From assembly GCA_044508215.1 (NCBI GenBank), contig JBIQID010000040.1, positions 1-22,608 on the forward strand: DNA of 22,608 nt, read 5' to 3'. The notes beneath the pieces are model-generated. The model did no database searches. It was not told the DNA's origin and saw only the letters and a list, made by a program, of their open reading frames with translations. This DNA comes from JAEZFI01 sp044508215. Lineage in GTDB: Bacteria > Actinomycetota > Acidimicrobiia > Acidimicrobiales > Microtrichaceae. Both the position numbers and the translations under genes were made by a program. Position 1 is the first letter of the stretch. Every line of letters begins with the position of its first letter. Below, in pieces: positions 6,593 to 16,887 of this stretch.

Positions 6593-7551
6593 CTAGCGCT
6601 GCAGCGGTGGCCGACCTGGGCCGGGACCGCCGGCGAAGGCCTGGGCGATGCCCATCCACTCCTTCGCGAACGGCCCCTCGATCCGCAGGTCCANNNNNNN
6701 NNNNNNNNNNNNNNNNNNNNNNNNNNNNNNNNNNNNNNNNNNNNNNNNNNNNNNNNNNNNNNNNNNNNNNNNNNNNNNNNNNNNNNNNNNNNNGCCTGGG
6801 CGATGCCCATCCACTCCTTCGCGAACGGCCCCTCGATCCGCAGGTCCACGTCGTCGAGGTGGCGCCGCTGCGTGACGACGAGGCAGAAGTCGAGAGCGGA
6901 GCCGCTCACGACGTCGGCGGCGTCGGGGTCGCCCCAGGTCCACTCTGAGCCGTCGGGTGCGACGAGGCGGACGGCGACGGGCTCGGGCGGCACGTCGAGG
7001 CCGCGCACCACGTAGCTGTAGGTGCGGGCGCCGATCCCGATGTGCGCCACGTGGCGGAGGCGGTCGCTCACCTCGGGCGGCAGGCCGTAGGCATCGCGCA
7101 CGTCCTGGCCGTGCGCCCACGTCTCCATCAGCCGCGCGGTGACGAAGGACATGTGCGACATGGGCGGGCCGTACCAGGGGACCCGGGCCGACGGGTCGGC
7201 CTCGCGGATCGCGTCGAGGAGCTCGGCGCGTGCGTCGCGCCACCAGGCCACCACCTCGCTGGGCTCCATCCCGCGTGCGCGCTCGGTGATCGCATCGATC
7301 GGGTCCTCACCCGTCTGCAGGATGCGCTCCACCACGGCGGTGAAGCCCTCCGGGTCGCGCAGCGCGGTGGTGGCGTTCTCGTCGAAGCCAGCGAGGTGCG
7401 CCAGCTGGTCGCGGACGTCCCAGCCCTCCGCCGGCGTCATGGTGAGCAGCTCGGTGTCGTCCCGGTCGGCGACGACCGCGTCGAGCGCCGCCTGCTCGGC
7501 CTCGAGGTCGGCGGCGAGTGCCTGGGCGGCGTCGGAGCGGGACACCGTCAC
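6593..7551 (-). CDS. TIGR03084-family metal-binding protein (DinB/MDMPI-like), split by an assembly gap
   Basis: Belongs to the DinB-like, mycothiol-dependent maleylpyruvate isomerase superfamily. The expected metal triad is present: H52 in DQLAHLAGF, and E143 with H147 in METWAHGQD. The C-terminal SCP2-like half includes VRLVAPDGSEWTWGDP. The precise substrate is unknown. The gene is broken by 100 N at 6694-6793. The 55 bp before and after the gap are identical. Removing the gap and one copy leaves 804 nt, exactly 268 codons, and joins the body to MGIAQAFAGGPGPGRPPLQR and a TAG stop at 6593. I therefore read it as an intact 267-residue protein. The GTG start at 7551 overlaps the upstream gene's TGA (7548-7550) as GTGA, so translation is coupled. 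Confidence 0.85.
6639..6693 (+). repeat. Left copy of 55-bp sequence flanking the assembly gap
   Basis: Identical over all 55 bp to 6794-6848 on the other side of the N run. This is most likely one genomic sequence present at both contig ends, not a biological repeat. Confidence 0.9.
6694..6793. other. Assembly gap (100 N)
   Basis: A run of exactly 100 N, the usual placeholder for a scaffold gap of unknown size. The repeated flanks and the restored reading frame suggest the true gap is a negative overlap of 55 bp, with no missing sequence. Confidence 0.95.
6794..6848 (+). repeat. Right copy of 55-bp sequence flanking the assembly gap
   Basis: Exact duplicate of 6639-6693. See the entry for the gap. 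Confidence 0.9.
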
Positions 7552-8393
7552 TCGCCCTCGGGGGGCGCTTCGCCCTCGGCCCCGTCCACGGGCGGCACGG
7601 TGGTCACCACGAGCACCGTCGTGGTCGGGTCGGTGGGCACGGGCTCCACGCCGTCGACGGTGCGGAGCTTGCTGAAGTCGTTCGGCGCGGTCCGCTGGAG
7701 GATGCCGTCCTGCGCGTCGCCGAGGAGGCCCGGTCGCGGCGTGGACGGACCGAAGTACTGGAGTGCCACCACGACGTCGCCGACCTGGAAGAACACGACC
7801 CGCTGCGTGGTGCCCTCGGTGGTGGGCTGCAGCGTGTAGCTGACGTAGTCGTTCACGGGCGGATCGGGCTGACCGGGGCGGATCTTCACCTCCACCCGCT
7901 CCTCACCGGTGGTGCGGAAGAAGGACCGCTGGGTGCAGCCGTCGAACGCGCGCTCCACGTCGGCGATGTAGCGGTTCGCCTCCACCGGCTTGCGCACCCG
8001 CACCACCTCGGAGGTCACGAGCTGTCCGTTCTTCGTGTTGAAGGCCCGCATCAGGCGCTCACCGAGCTGCCCCTCCACGGTGGGCGTCTCACCGCAGAAC
8101 GCGGCACCGATCGCTCCGAACATGGACGCGTCGCCCTCCACCTGGGCGAACTCCGAGGGCAGGTCCTCGAGCAGTGCCAGGGCGGCCTCGGGGTCGAACG
8201 TGCCCTGCAGTGCGACGTGGTCGAGCTCCACCGCGGTGGTGACGTCGAGCTCCACCTTCGAGAGCGGGTAGCCCACGCCGAAGCCGAGGAGCAGCCCGCC
8301 CGCCACGATCACGAGGACGAGCATGCCGAACCGACCGGTGGAGCGCAGGGCGATCCTCGGCCGCGAAGGGGGTGTGTGCGGCGACGGGCTCAC
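7548..8393 (-). CDS. Membrane-anchored protein of unknown function
   Basis: A 281-residue protein with a short basic, proline-rich cytoplasmic N-terminus, one strong membrane segment at about residues 24-44 (MLVLVIVAGGLLLGFGVGYP), and an exported domain of about 235 residues. That domain contains two cysteines, mixed strands and helices (VTSEVVRVRKPVEANRYIADVER, VVFFQVGDVVVALQYFG), and a threonine/proline/acid-rich tail (DPTTTVLVVTTVPPVDG). I do not recognise the family. The layout suits a sensor-like or lipid-facing cell-surface domain, but that is only a description. The GTG at 8393 is preferred because TACGCT ends 8 nt upstream. A GTG at 8435 would extend it by 14 residues. It is downstream of metG and coupled to the TIGR03084 gene. 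Confidence 0.75.
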   Translation of the reverse strand: MSPSPHTPPSRPRIALRSTGRFGMLVLVIVAGGLLLGFGVGYPLSKVELDVTTAVELDHVALQGTFDPEAALALLEDLPSEFAQVEGDASMFGAIGAAFCGETPTVEGQLGERLMRAFNTKNGQLVTSEVVRVRKPVEANRYIADVERAFDGCTQRSFFRTTGEERVEVKIRPGQPDPPVNDYVSYTLQPTTEGTTQRVVFFQVGDVVVALQYFGPSTPRPGLLGDAQDGILQRTAPNDFSKLRTVDGVEPVPTDPTTTVLVVTTVPPVDGAEGEAPPEGE

Positions 8394-8401
8394 GCCGCGG
8401 A

Positions 8402-8407
8402 AGCGTA
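8402..8407 (-). promoter_or_regulatory. -10 box of the membrane-anchored protein gene
   Basis: TACGCT on the minus strand, 8 nt before the GTG at 8393. It supports that start over the GTG at 8435, which would put the box inside the coding region. Confidence 0.45.
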
Positions 8408-8481
8408 GTGGCCGCCCCGTCGGGCCCCGTGGCACGCCGACGCGCCCGGAGAGGGCGCCTCGAGCAGCGAGTTGGGCCCGT

Positions 8482-10197
<1,716 letters not shown>

Positions 10198-10204
10198 GGG
10201 TCGG

Positions 10205-10210
10205 AGACTA
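10205..10210 (-). promoter_or_regulatory. -10 box of metG (leaderless)
   Basis: TAGTCT on the minus strand, 7 nt before the ATG of metG. Confidence 0.6.
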
Positions 10211-10244
10211 CCGGCGGCCCCTCCACCGGCCCTCCGGCGCCCGA

Positions 10245-10272
10245 CAGGCGGTGCTCAGGCGGTGCTCAGGCG
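10245..10272. repeat. 11-bp tandem repeat, about 2.5 copies, over the stop of the HIT gene
   Basis: The unit CAGGCGGTGCT occurs twice in tandem and then continues for 6 bp. The HIT stop codon (TCA on plus, 10266-10268) lies at the junction of the second and third copies, so slippage here would change the distal end of the gene. Confidence 0.7.
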
Positions 10273-10676
10273 ATCGCGGCTCGGATCGCGGCCGCCGTCG
10301 CCGCCATGTGGTCGTCGTCCTCGTAGCGCGTGCGCGGCCAGAAGAACCCCCTGAGGCCGTCGCCCTTCGTGCGGGGGACCACGTGGCAGTGGAGGTGCGG
10401 CACCGACTGGCTGACCACGTTGTTCATGGCCACGAAGCTGCCCTGCGCACCCGTGCCGGCGACGACCGCCGCGTCGACGGCCTGCACCCGCTGGAAGAAC
10501 GGGCCGACGTCGTCCGCGGGCAGGTCGAGGATCGTCTCGTGGTGGACCTTCGGCACCACCAGCGTGTGGCCGACGAACAGCGGGCGGATGTCGAGGAACG
10601 CCACGACCAGGTCGTCGTCCCAGACCCGGTGCGCCGGCGTCGAGTCGTCGATGATCGAGCAGAAGGCGCAGGCCAC
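10266..10676 (-). CDS. HIT family protein (histidine triad hydrolase)
   Basis: A 136-residue small nucleotide hydrolase or transferase of the histidine triad superfamily. The active-site triad is HLHCHV at residues 94-99, with H94, H96 and H98. CAFC at residues 3-6 plus a downstream histidine cluster (VHHETI at 44-49) resembles the zinc site of bacterial HIT proteins. The substrate is typically a purine nucleoside phosphoramidate or dinucleoside polyphosphate, but the exact one is unknown. The GTG start at 10676 is supported by TACAGT 6 nt upstream. The gene diverges from the exonuclease gene across 61 bp, and the last codons lie in an 11-bp tandem repeat. Confidence 0.93.
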   Translation of the reverse strand: MACAFCSIIDDSTPAHRVWDDDLVVAFLDIRPLFVGHTLVVPKVHHETILDLPADDVGPFFQRVQAVDAAVVAGTGAQGSFVAMNNVVSQSVPHLHCHVVPRTKGDGLRGFFWPRTRYEDDDHMAATAAAIRAAIA

Positions 10677-10682
10677 CGGGCC

Positions 10683-10688
10683 ACTGTA
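10683..10688 (-). promoter_or_regulatory. -10 box of the HIT gene (leaderless)
   Basis: TACAGT on the minus strand, 6 nt before the GTG. With the box at 10726-10731 on the plus strand, the upstream elements of two divergent promoters must overlap within about 40 bp. Confidence 0.6.
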
Positions 10689-10725
10689 CGGAGGCGTCCC
10701 CGGGGGCGGTGTCGCAGCGTGGTCG

Positions 10726-10731
10726 TACGAT
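10726..10731 (+). promoter_or_regulatory. -10 box of the exonuclease gene (leaderless)
   Basis: TACGAT, 6 nt before the GTG at 10738. It decides the start among several possible upstream codons in the open frame. Confidence 0.6.
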
Positions 10732-10737
10732 CGGTGC

Positions 10738-11388
10738 GTGGCCCTCCCACCACCGATCGGGTCCTTCGACCCTCCCCTCTACGGCATCGACATCGAGACG
10801 GACACCACCGTCGACGGGCTCGATCCCAGCTGCTCGCCCATCGTCGCCGTGGCGATCGACGGCGACGGGGTCGAGGTGGTGCTCAGCGGCGACGAGGCCG
10901 ACGTGCTGGGCCGGCTCGACGAGACGGTGCGCTCGCTGCGGCCCGGGGTGCTCGTCACGTGGAACGGGGCGCGGTTCGACCTGCCGTTCATCGGCGACCG
11001 CTGCCGTCAGCTCGGGGTCGAGGTGGGGCTGCGCCTGCACGCCTCCACCGAGCGGTGCGACGACCCGCTGCCCGGCCACCGTTCCGCCTACCTCGCCAGC
11101 TGGTACGACCACCGCCACCTCGACGGGTACCGCCTCTTCCGGAGCGACGCCGGGCGGGCGCTGCCGGTGTCGTGCGGGCTGAAGAACCTGGCGCGCCTCG
11201 TCGGGCTCGAGCCGTTCGAGGTCGACCGCAGCGCCATCCACGACCTCACGGCGGAGGAGCTCCACCGCTACGTGCTCTCCGACGCCCGGCTGGCCCGCCA
11301 GATGGTCGAACGGCGCCTCGCCACCGCGCTCGGAGCGGTCGACGTGCTGCCCACGGCACCGTGTCACACGGGCGTGCCAACATCGTGA
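10738..11388 (+). CDS. Stand-alone DEDDy-type 3'-5' exonuclease (RNase H-like fold)
   Basis: A 216-residue protein with the three exonuclease motifs of the DEDDy group. ExoI is GIDIETD (residues 16-22, D18 and E20), ExoII is VTWNGARFDLPFI (73-85, with D81), and ExoIII is YVLSDARLA (178-186, Y178 and D182). The NxxxFD form of ExoII and the Tyr-type ExoIII resemble the proofreading domain of B-family DNA polymerases, but no polymerase domain is attached. It may trim DNA or RNA ends in repair, and no partner is encoded beside it. The GTG at 10738 follows TACGAT by 6 nt. It diverges from the HIT gene and is followed by an unknown gene with its own ribosome binding site. Confidence 0.82.
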   Translation: MALPPPIGSFDPPLYGIDIETDTTVDGLDPSCSPIVAVAIDGDGVEVVLSGDEADVLGRLDETVRSLRPGVLVTWNGARFDLPFIGDRCRQLGVEVGLRLHASTERCDDPLPGHRSAYLASWYDHRHLDGYRLFRSDAGRALPVSCGLKNLARLVGLEPFEVDRSAIHDLTAEELHRYVLSDARLARQMVERRLATALGAVDVLPTAPCHTGVPTS

Positions 11389-11465
11389 CCACGGGTCGCG
11401 ACCGCCCACTCGGCCGCTCCGCCTGACTGCGCGCCGGCATGGCGCGCTTTCCGAGAGGAGCCGCC

Positions 11466-12317
11466 GTGCGCACGACCGGCGATCCCGTCCACCCCCAGCT
11501 CGTCCGTCCCGTCGGCGTCCACCCCGACCTGGCCCACGCCGCCGCGTTCGCGGCGCGCAGCGGCACCAACCACCTGTGGGGCCTCGTGGCCGACGCCCGC
11601 GGCCACCGGTCCGTCAGCGGCACCGACGTCGCCCTCCCCGAGGACCTCGTGGGGTTCGATGCGCCTCCCGAGTGGGAGGGGCTCGTCTTCGCCAGCACCG
11701 GCACCATGCGGAGGGTCGAGTCCGACGGCGGCCCGCAGCGGATCCGCCTCGGCTACGCGCTCAACCGCTCCGGTGCCAGCGCGTCCAGCATCGCCACGCT
11801 CGACGGCCGCCACCTGCTCACGCCCACGAAGCCGCCGTCCGGGCACGTCCCCGACGTGTGCCGGCGGGTCCTCGGCATGTCCACCGAGGCCGAGCTGCGC
11901 TCCCCTGCGCCGCTCCTCGTCGAAGGCTGGCTGCAGGAGATCATCGACCTCGCCAGCGACCCCACGATGGCCGGGTGGGCCGACGACTGGTTGGCCGTCG
12001 CGGACCTCCACCCGGCGGCCGACCTGTGCACCGGGCGCTCCCCCGAGGAGCTGCGCAGCGCCCTCCTCGACGCGCCCGAGGCGCACCGCACGTGGCAGGC
12101 GCTCTACGACTCGGCCGTGGCGCTCGGGACGCCGGTGGCCGGCTTCGAACCGTGGGAGGTGGAGTGGCTCGACGCCTCGTCGCTCGCCCGGTTCCTCCTC
12201 GCCGCCGCGCCACCGGTGGAGGGGCTGTTGGCCCGCGTGCTCGACGTGGTCCCCCAGCACGTCGGCCGGGAGATCGCACGGTGCACGCTCGGCGACGTGC
12301 CGGTGGACATCTCGTGA
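11466..12317 (+). CDS. Protein of unknown function
   Basis: A 283-residue soluble protein I do not recognise. Segments that look conserved include PEWEGLVFASTGTMRRVE, RIRLGYALNRSGASASSI, EGWLQEIIDLASD and VEWLDASSLARFLLAAAPP. The first half appears beta-rich and the second half helical, and the protein ends near VGREIARCTLGDVPVD. There is no signal peptide. The start is set at GTG 11466 because GAGAGGAG (11453-11460) lies 5 nt upstream. An ATG at 11439 would place that site inside the gene. It lies 60 bp before the ABC importer operon on the same strand and may be read with it, but no functional link is visible. Confidence 0.72.
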   Translation: MRTTGDPVHPQLVRPVGVHPDLAHAAAFAARSGTNHLWGLVADARGHRSVSGTDVALPEDLVGFDAPPEWEGLVFASTGTMRRVESDGGPQRIRLGYALNRSGASASSIATLDGRHLLTPTKPPSGHVPDVCRRVLGMSTEAELRSPAPLLVEGWLQEIIDLASDPTMAGWADDWLAVADLHPAADLCTGRSPEELRSALLDAPEAHRTWQALYDSAVALGTPVAGFEPWEVEWLDASSLARFLLAAAPPVEGLLARVLDVVPQHVGREIARCTLGDVPVDIS

Positions 12318-12356
12318 ACCGTGCCGTTCCGGTTCCTCCCCCGAGGTCCGCCCGGA

Positions 12357-12362
12357 TAGTGT
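12357..12362 (+). promoter_or_regulatory. Possible -10 box for the ABC importer operon
   Basis: TAGTGT, 15 nt before the ATG at 12378 (GATAGT at 12355-12360 is an overlapping reading). It is farther from the start than the other boxes in this window, so support is weak. Confidence 0.3.
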
Positions 12363-12377
12363 CCGCGCCGATCCGCC

Positions 12378-13456
<1,079 letters not shown>

Positions 13457-13460
<4 letters not shown>

Positions 13461-14356
13461 CCAGCGTCGCCGGGCCCACCGCGACCGCGGGTCGGGGCTC
13501 GGGCCGTCGGCTGCGGGAGGCCGTCGCCGCCTACGTGCTGCTGGCGCCGTCACTCGTGGTGTTCGCGCTGTTCTTCTTCTGGCCGCTCTGGGGCCTGATC
13601 CACAACTCGCTCCACCAGAAGAACATCGGCGGCACCGCCGAGCGCTGGGTGGGGCCCGAGCAGCTGGTCGACACGCTCACCGGCGACGAGTTCCGCCAAG
13701 GCCTCGGCGTCAACCTCACGTTCCTGCTGCTCACGGTGCCGATCGGCGTGGTCCTCGGGATCCTGCTGGCCATGTCGGCGCACCGGCGGCTGCGGGGCAT
13801 CAAGGTCTTCCAGACGATCTTCTCGTCGACGGTCGCCACGTCCGTGGCGGTGTCCGCCGTGGTGTTCCTCACGATCGTGAACCCCGAGATCGGCCTGTTC
13901 CGCGACGTCGGGTGGCTCAGCTTCGAGCGCCCGTTCTCGGCGCTCACCGCCGTGTCGCTCTCGTCGATCTGGCGGAACCTGGGGCTCACGTTCGTGATCG
14001 TGCTCGCCGGGCTGCAGGCCGTCCCCGACGAGGTGGTCGAGGCGTCGCTGCTCGACGGCTACGGACCGATGCGGCGGTTCTTCCGCATCACCATCCCGCT
14101 GATCTCCCCCACCCTCCTGTTCCTGGCGGTGGTGCTCACCGTCGACGCGTTCCAGGCGTACGCCCAGGTCGAGCTGCTCACCGGCGGCGGTCCTGCTGGC
14201 GGCACCGAGACGATCCTCTTCAAGATCACCCGCCTGCTGCAGCCGAAGGACGTGGGCGAGGGCTCGGCCATGGCCCTCGGCCTGTTCGTGATCACCGGTC
14301 TCGTCGCGGCCGCGCAGTTCGGGGTGCTGAACCGGAGGGTGCACTATGGCGACTGA
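13457..14356 (+). CDS. ABC importer permease, MalF/UgpA type
   Basis: A 299-residue integral membrane protein with about six hydrophobic segments. The first is at residues 24-46 (AYVLLAPSLVVFALFFFWPL) and the last near the C-terminus (ALGLFVITGLVAAAQFGVL). The EAA loop that docks on the ATPase is EVVEASLLDGYGPMRRFFRI, followed by TIPLISPTLLF. The stretch YAQVELLTGGGPAGGTETI is characteristic of the MalF/UgpA side of CUT1 importers. It starts inside the ATPase stop codon (4-bp overlap) and its end overlaps the second permease by 11 bp, so the subunits are probably produced in balance. Confidence 0.92.
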
Positions 14357-15272
14357 CGGGGTGATCGCACCCACCGACCCGATGGCACCGGACCAGCTGC
14401 CGCCGGACGTCGCCGGGGCGAACCCGCGGCGGTCGGGGCTGCGGACGGCCGGTTGGTACGTGCTCCTGACCGCGATCTCGGTCGTGGTCCTCTTCCCGCT
14501 CTACATGACCGTCGTGCGGGCGATCTCGAACCCCACCAGCGCGCTCCTCTCGAGCGGTTCGCTGCTCACCCCGATCGACCCGGAGTGGGACTCGTTCTCA
14601 CGGGCGTTCGTCGAGGGCAACCTCGGGCGGCCGCTCCTCTGGTCCCTCGCCGTGACGCTCGTGATCGTGGGTGGGCAGCTCGTCACGTCCGTGTTGGCGG
14701 CGTACGCCTTCGCCTTCCTCGACTTCCCGCTCAAGCGGCTGGCGTTCGCCGTGGTGGTCGCCACGCTGCTCCTCCCCATCGAGGTCACGCTCGTCACGAA
14801 CGTGCAGACCTTCCAGGACTGGGGATGGATCCAGCCCAACCAGAACGGCGGCCAGGCGTTCGGGGCGCTCACCCTGCCGTTCCTCGCCACGGCGATCGGC
14901 ATCTTCCTGATCCGCCAGGGGTTCCTCGGGGTGCCGCGGGACCTGCGCGACGCCGCCGCACTCGACGGCTACGGCCACCTCAAGTTCCTCTGGCGCGTGG
15001 CGATCCCGGTGAGCCGGCCGATCATCGCGAGCTTCGTGCTGATCTCGTTCCTCGGCGCCTACAACCAGTACGTGTGGCCGTCGGCCTCCGTCCGCACGCA
15101 GGCGTACAACACGATCCAGCTGACCCTGCGCGCCGTGTCCGGCCAGCGCCTCGACCAGCTGAACCTGCCGTTCGCGGCGGCGATCGTGGCGTCGATCCCG
15201 GTGCTCGTGCTGCTCATCGCGTTCCAGCGCCAGCTCGTGCGCGGCCTCACCGCCGGCGCCGTGAAAGGCTGA
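14346..15272 (+). CDS. ABC importer permease, MalG/UgpE type
   Basis: A 308-residue integral membrane protein. A soluble N-terminus of about 35 residues precedes the first membrane segment (YVLLTAISVVVLFPLYMTVV). FYNQYVW-like residues occur as FLGAYNQYVWPS, the usual periplasmic loop of MalG/UgpE proteins. The EAA loop is DLRDAAALDGYGHLKFLWRV followed by AIPVSRPII. The protein ends with a basic tail after VLVLLIAFQRQLVRGL. The ATG at 14346 lies within the end of the first permease gene. The partner binding protein begins 26 bp downstream. Confidence 0.92.
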   Translation: MATDGVIAPTDPMAPDQLPPDVAGANPRRSGLRTAGWYVLLTAISVVVLFPLYMTVVRAISNPTSALLSSGSLLTPIDPEWDSFSRAFVEGNLGRPLLWSLAVTLVIVGGQLVTSVLAAYAFAFLDFPLKRLAFAVVVATLLLPIEVTLVTNVQTFQDWGWIQPNQNGGQAFGALTLPFLATAIGIFLIRQGFLGVPRDLRDAAALDGYGHLKFLWRVAIPVSRPIIASFVLISFLGAYNQYVWPSASVRTQAYNTIQLTLRAVSGQRLDQLNLPFAAAIVASIPVLVLLIAFQRQLVRGLTAGAVKG

Positions 15273-15285
15273 CCCCCTCGATCCC

Positions 15286-15291
15286 AGGAGG
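15286..15291 (+). promoter_or_regulatory. Strong ribosome binding site of the binding-protein gene
   Basis: AGGAGG, 7 nt before the ATG at 15299. This is the best Shine-Dalgarno match in the window, on the gene whose product is needed in excess over the other importer subunits. Confidence 0.8.
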
Positions 15292-15298
15292 ACCAACA

Positions 15299-16798
15299 AT
15301 GAGATTCCGACGCAACGGACTGCGGCAGGCGTTCGCCGTGCTGACCGTCGGCGCGCTGGCGCTCGCCGGGTGCGGCGACGACGGCGGAGACGGTGGCGAC
15401 GACGGCGCCTCGGGCGGTGGTGCCGATCTCGCCGACTGCCCGGTCGGCGCGTTCGAGGACGCGAGCGGCGTCACCACCATCAAGGTGTGGCACAGCTACG
15501 TCGGCAGCGTGCGGAACACGCTCGAGAAGATCGCCGACCAGTACAACTCCAGCCAGGACAAGGTGAAGGTCGAGATCGAGGCGCAGGGCAACAGCTACGA
15601 CGCCCTCCGCCGGAACTACGAGGCCGGCATCCCGAACCGGCAGCTGCCGGCCATCACGATCGCCGAGGACACGAACTCGCAGTTCATGATCGACTCGGGC
15701 ACGGTCCTCCCCGCCACCGCGTGCCTCGAGGCCGACGAGGAGGCCGCCGAGCAGGTCGAGGACATCCTCCCGGCGATCCGGGCGTCGTACACGGTCGACG
15801 GGGTGCAGTACCCGGCGTCGATGAACGCGTCGACGATCGTCCTCTACTACAACCGCAAGCACTTCGAGCAGGCCGGGCTCGACCCCGAGTCGCCGCCGAC
15901 GACCCTCGAAGAGCTGCGCACCGCCGCCCAGAAGCTGAAGGAGACCGGCCAGAGCGAGCGGCCGCTCGTGATGAAGCTCGACCCGTGGTTCCTCGAGCAG
16001 TGGATCACCGGTGACGGCCAGACCATGGTCGACAACGACAACGGCCGGTCCGGCCTCGCCACCAAGGCGACGCTCGACAACGAGGCCGGCCGCACGGCGA
16101 TGGAGTTCATCGCCACGATGCGCGCCGACGGCCTGCTGAACCCGGTGCCGGGCACCGAGGGCCAGATCAACCACTACCTCGCGATGCTGCCGAGTGGCTC
16201 GTCGTCGATGCTGCTCGAGACCTCTGCGGCGATCACCACGATCGACGGCGTGCTCACCGGCAACATCGACCCCGAGGACCTCGGCCAGGACGCCGGCACC
16301 GAGATCAGCGGCGACGCGCTCAAGGCGCTGGCGGGTGACCTCGACATCGGCGTCGCGCTGAACCCCGGCATCACGGCACCCGGCAAGGGCCAGGTCGGCG
16401 GCGGCGCCTGGTACATCACGAACACCGGCAGCGCAGCCGTCCAGTCGGCAGCGTGGGACTTCGTGAAGTACTTCAACTCCACGCCGGTGCAGGTGCTCTG
16501 GACGATGGAGGGCTCGTACCTCCCGATCCTCGAGTCGGCTCGGACCGACCCCACGCTGCAGAAGGACTGGGAGAGCACGAAGAAGGGCCAGTGGCTGTCC
16601 ACCGCCTACGAGGGCATCACGACCCTCGACCCCGAGTTCCCCGGCCCGCTGATCGGCCCGTACGACAAGTTCCGTGACCTGTTCCGCAAGGGCATCGAGA
16701 CGGTCGGGTTGCAGGACGGCGACCCAGAGGCCGCGCTCCGCCAGGCCGAGGAGGCGATCACCGCCGAGCTGGAGAACTACGAGGACCTGAACTTCTGA
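15299..16798 (+). CDS. Extracellular solute-binding lipoprotein of CUT1/UgpB-like importer
   Basis: A 499-residue lipoprotein. A basic N-terminus, the hydrophobic stretch AFAVLTVGALALAGC with lipobox LAGC, then a Gly/Asp-rich linker (residues about 26-42) lead to the binding domain. That begins VTTIKVWHSYVGS and includes SMNASTIVLYYNRKHFEQAG and EQWITGDGQTM, features of family 1 binding proteins such as UgpB. The ligand could be sn-glycerol 3-phosphate, a glycerophosphodiester or an oligosaccharide. The sequence does not decide. It is the last gene of the importer operon, whereas many CUT1 operons place it first. It has its own strong ribosome binding site and is followed by a perfect hairpin terminator. 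Confidence 0.92.
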   Translation: MRFRRNGLRQAFAVLTVGALALAGCGDDGGDGGDDGASGGGADLADCPVGAFEDASGVTTIKVWHSYVGSVRNTLEKIADQYNSSQDKVKVEIEAQGNSYDALRRNYEAGIPNRQLPAITIAEDTNSQFMIDSGTVLPATACLEADEEAAEQVEDILPAIRASYTVDGVQYPASMNASTIVLYYNRKHFEQAGLDPESPPTTLEELRTAAQKLKETGQSERPLVMKLDPWFLEQWITGDGQTMVDNDNGRSGLATKATLDNEAGRTAMEFIATMRADGLLNPVPGTEGQINHYLAMLPSGSSSMLLETSAAITTIDGVLTGNIDPEDLGQDAGTEISGDALKALAGDLDIGVALNPGITAPGKGQVGGGAWYITNTGSAAVQSAAWDFVKYFNSTPVQVLWTMEGSYLPILESARTDPTLQKDWESTKKGQWLSTAYEGITTLDPEFPGPLIGPYDKFRDLFRKGIETVGLQDGDPEAALRQAEEAITAELENYEDLNF

Positions 16799-16829
16799 CG
16801 CCTCGGTCCTCGAGACGGTCACGTCGTTG

Positions 16830-16869
16830 ACGGGCCGGGCCCCACGCACCGTCGTGGGGCCCGGCCCGT
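16830..16869 (+). terminator. Perfect 17-bp hairpin after the importer operon
   Basis: Left arm 16830-16846 and right arm 16853-16869 are exact reverse complements, with a 6-nt loop (CACCGT). All but a few pairs are G-C. There is no T tract, as is common for actinobacterial terminators. It lies 31 bp after the binding-protein stop and just before the plsC-like gene. Confidence 0.85.
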
Positions 16870-16874
16870 TCGGC

Positions 16875-16880
16875 AAGAAT
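16875..16880 (+). promoter_or_regulatory. Weak -10 candidate of the acyltransferase gene
   Basis: AAGAAT, 7 nt before the ATG at 16888. It matches TANNNT at two of the three fixed positions. It favours the ATG at 16888 over the in-frame ATG at 16879, which would overlap it. Confidence 0.35.
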
Positions 16881-16887
16881 GCGCCGC

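Noticed and set aside
6594..7551. Frameshifted pseudogene at the TIGR03084 locus
   Set aside because: The break is explained by the N gap with duplicated 55-bp ends. Collapsing it restores a full frame of 268 codons.
11355..11378. Hairpin near the end of the exonuclease gene
   Set aside because: GGCA-CCGTG-TCA-CACGG-TGCC pairs only with a 3-nt bulge and lies inside the coding sequence. In DNA this GC-rich such a stem is easily found by chance.
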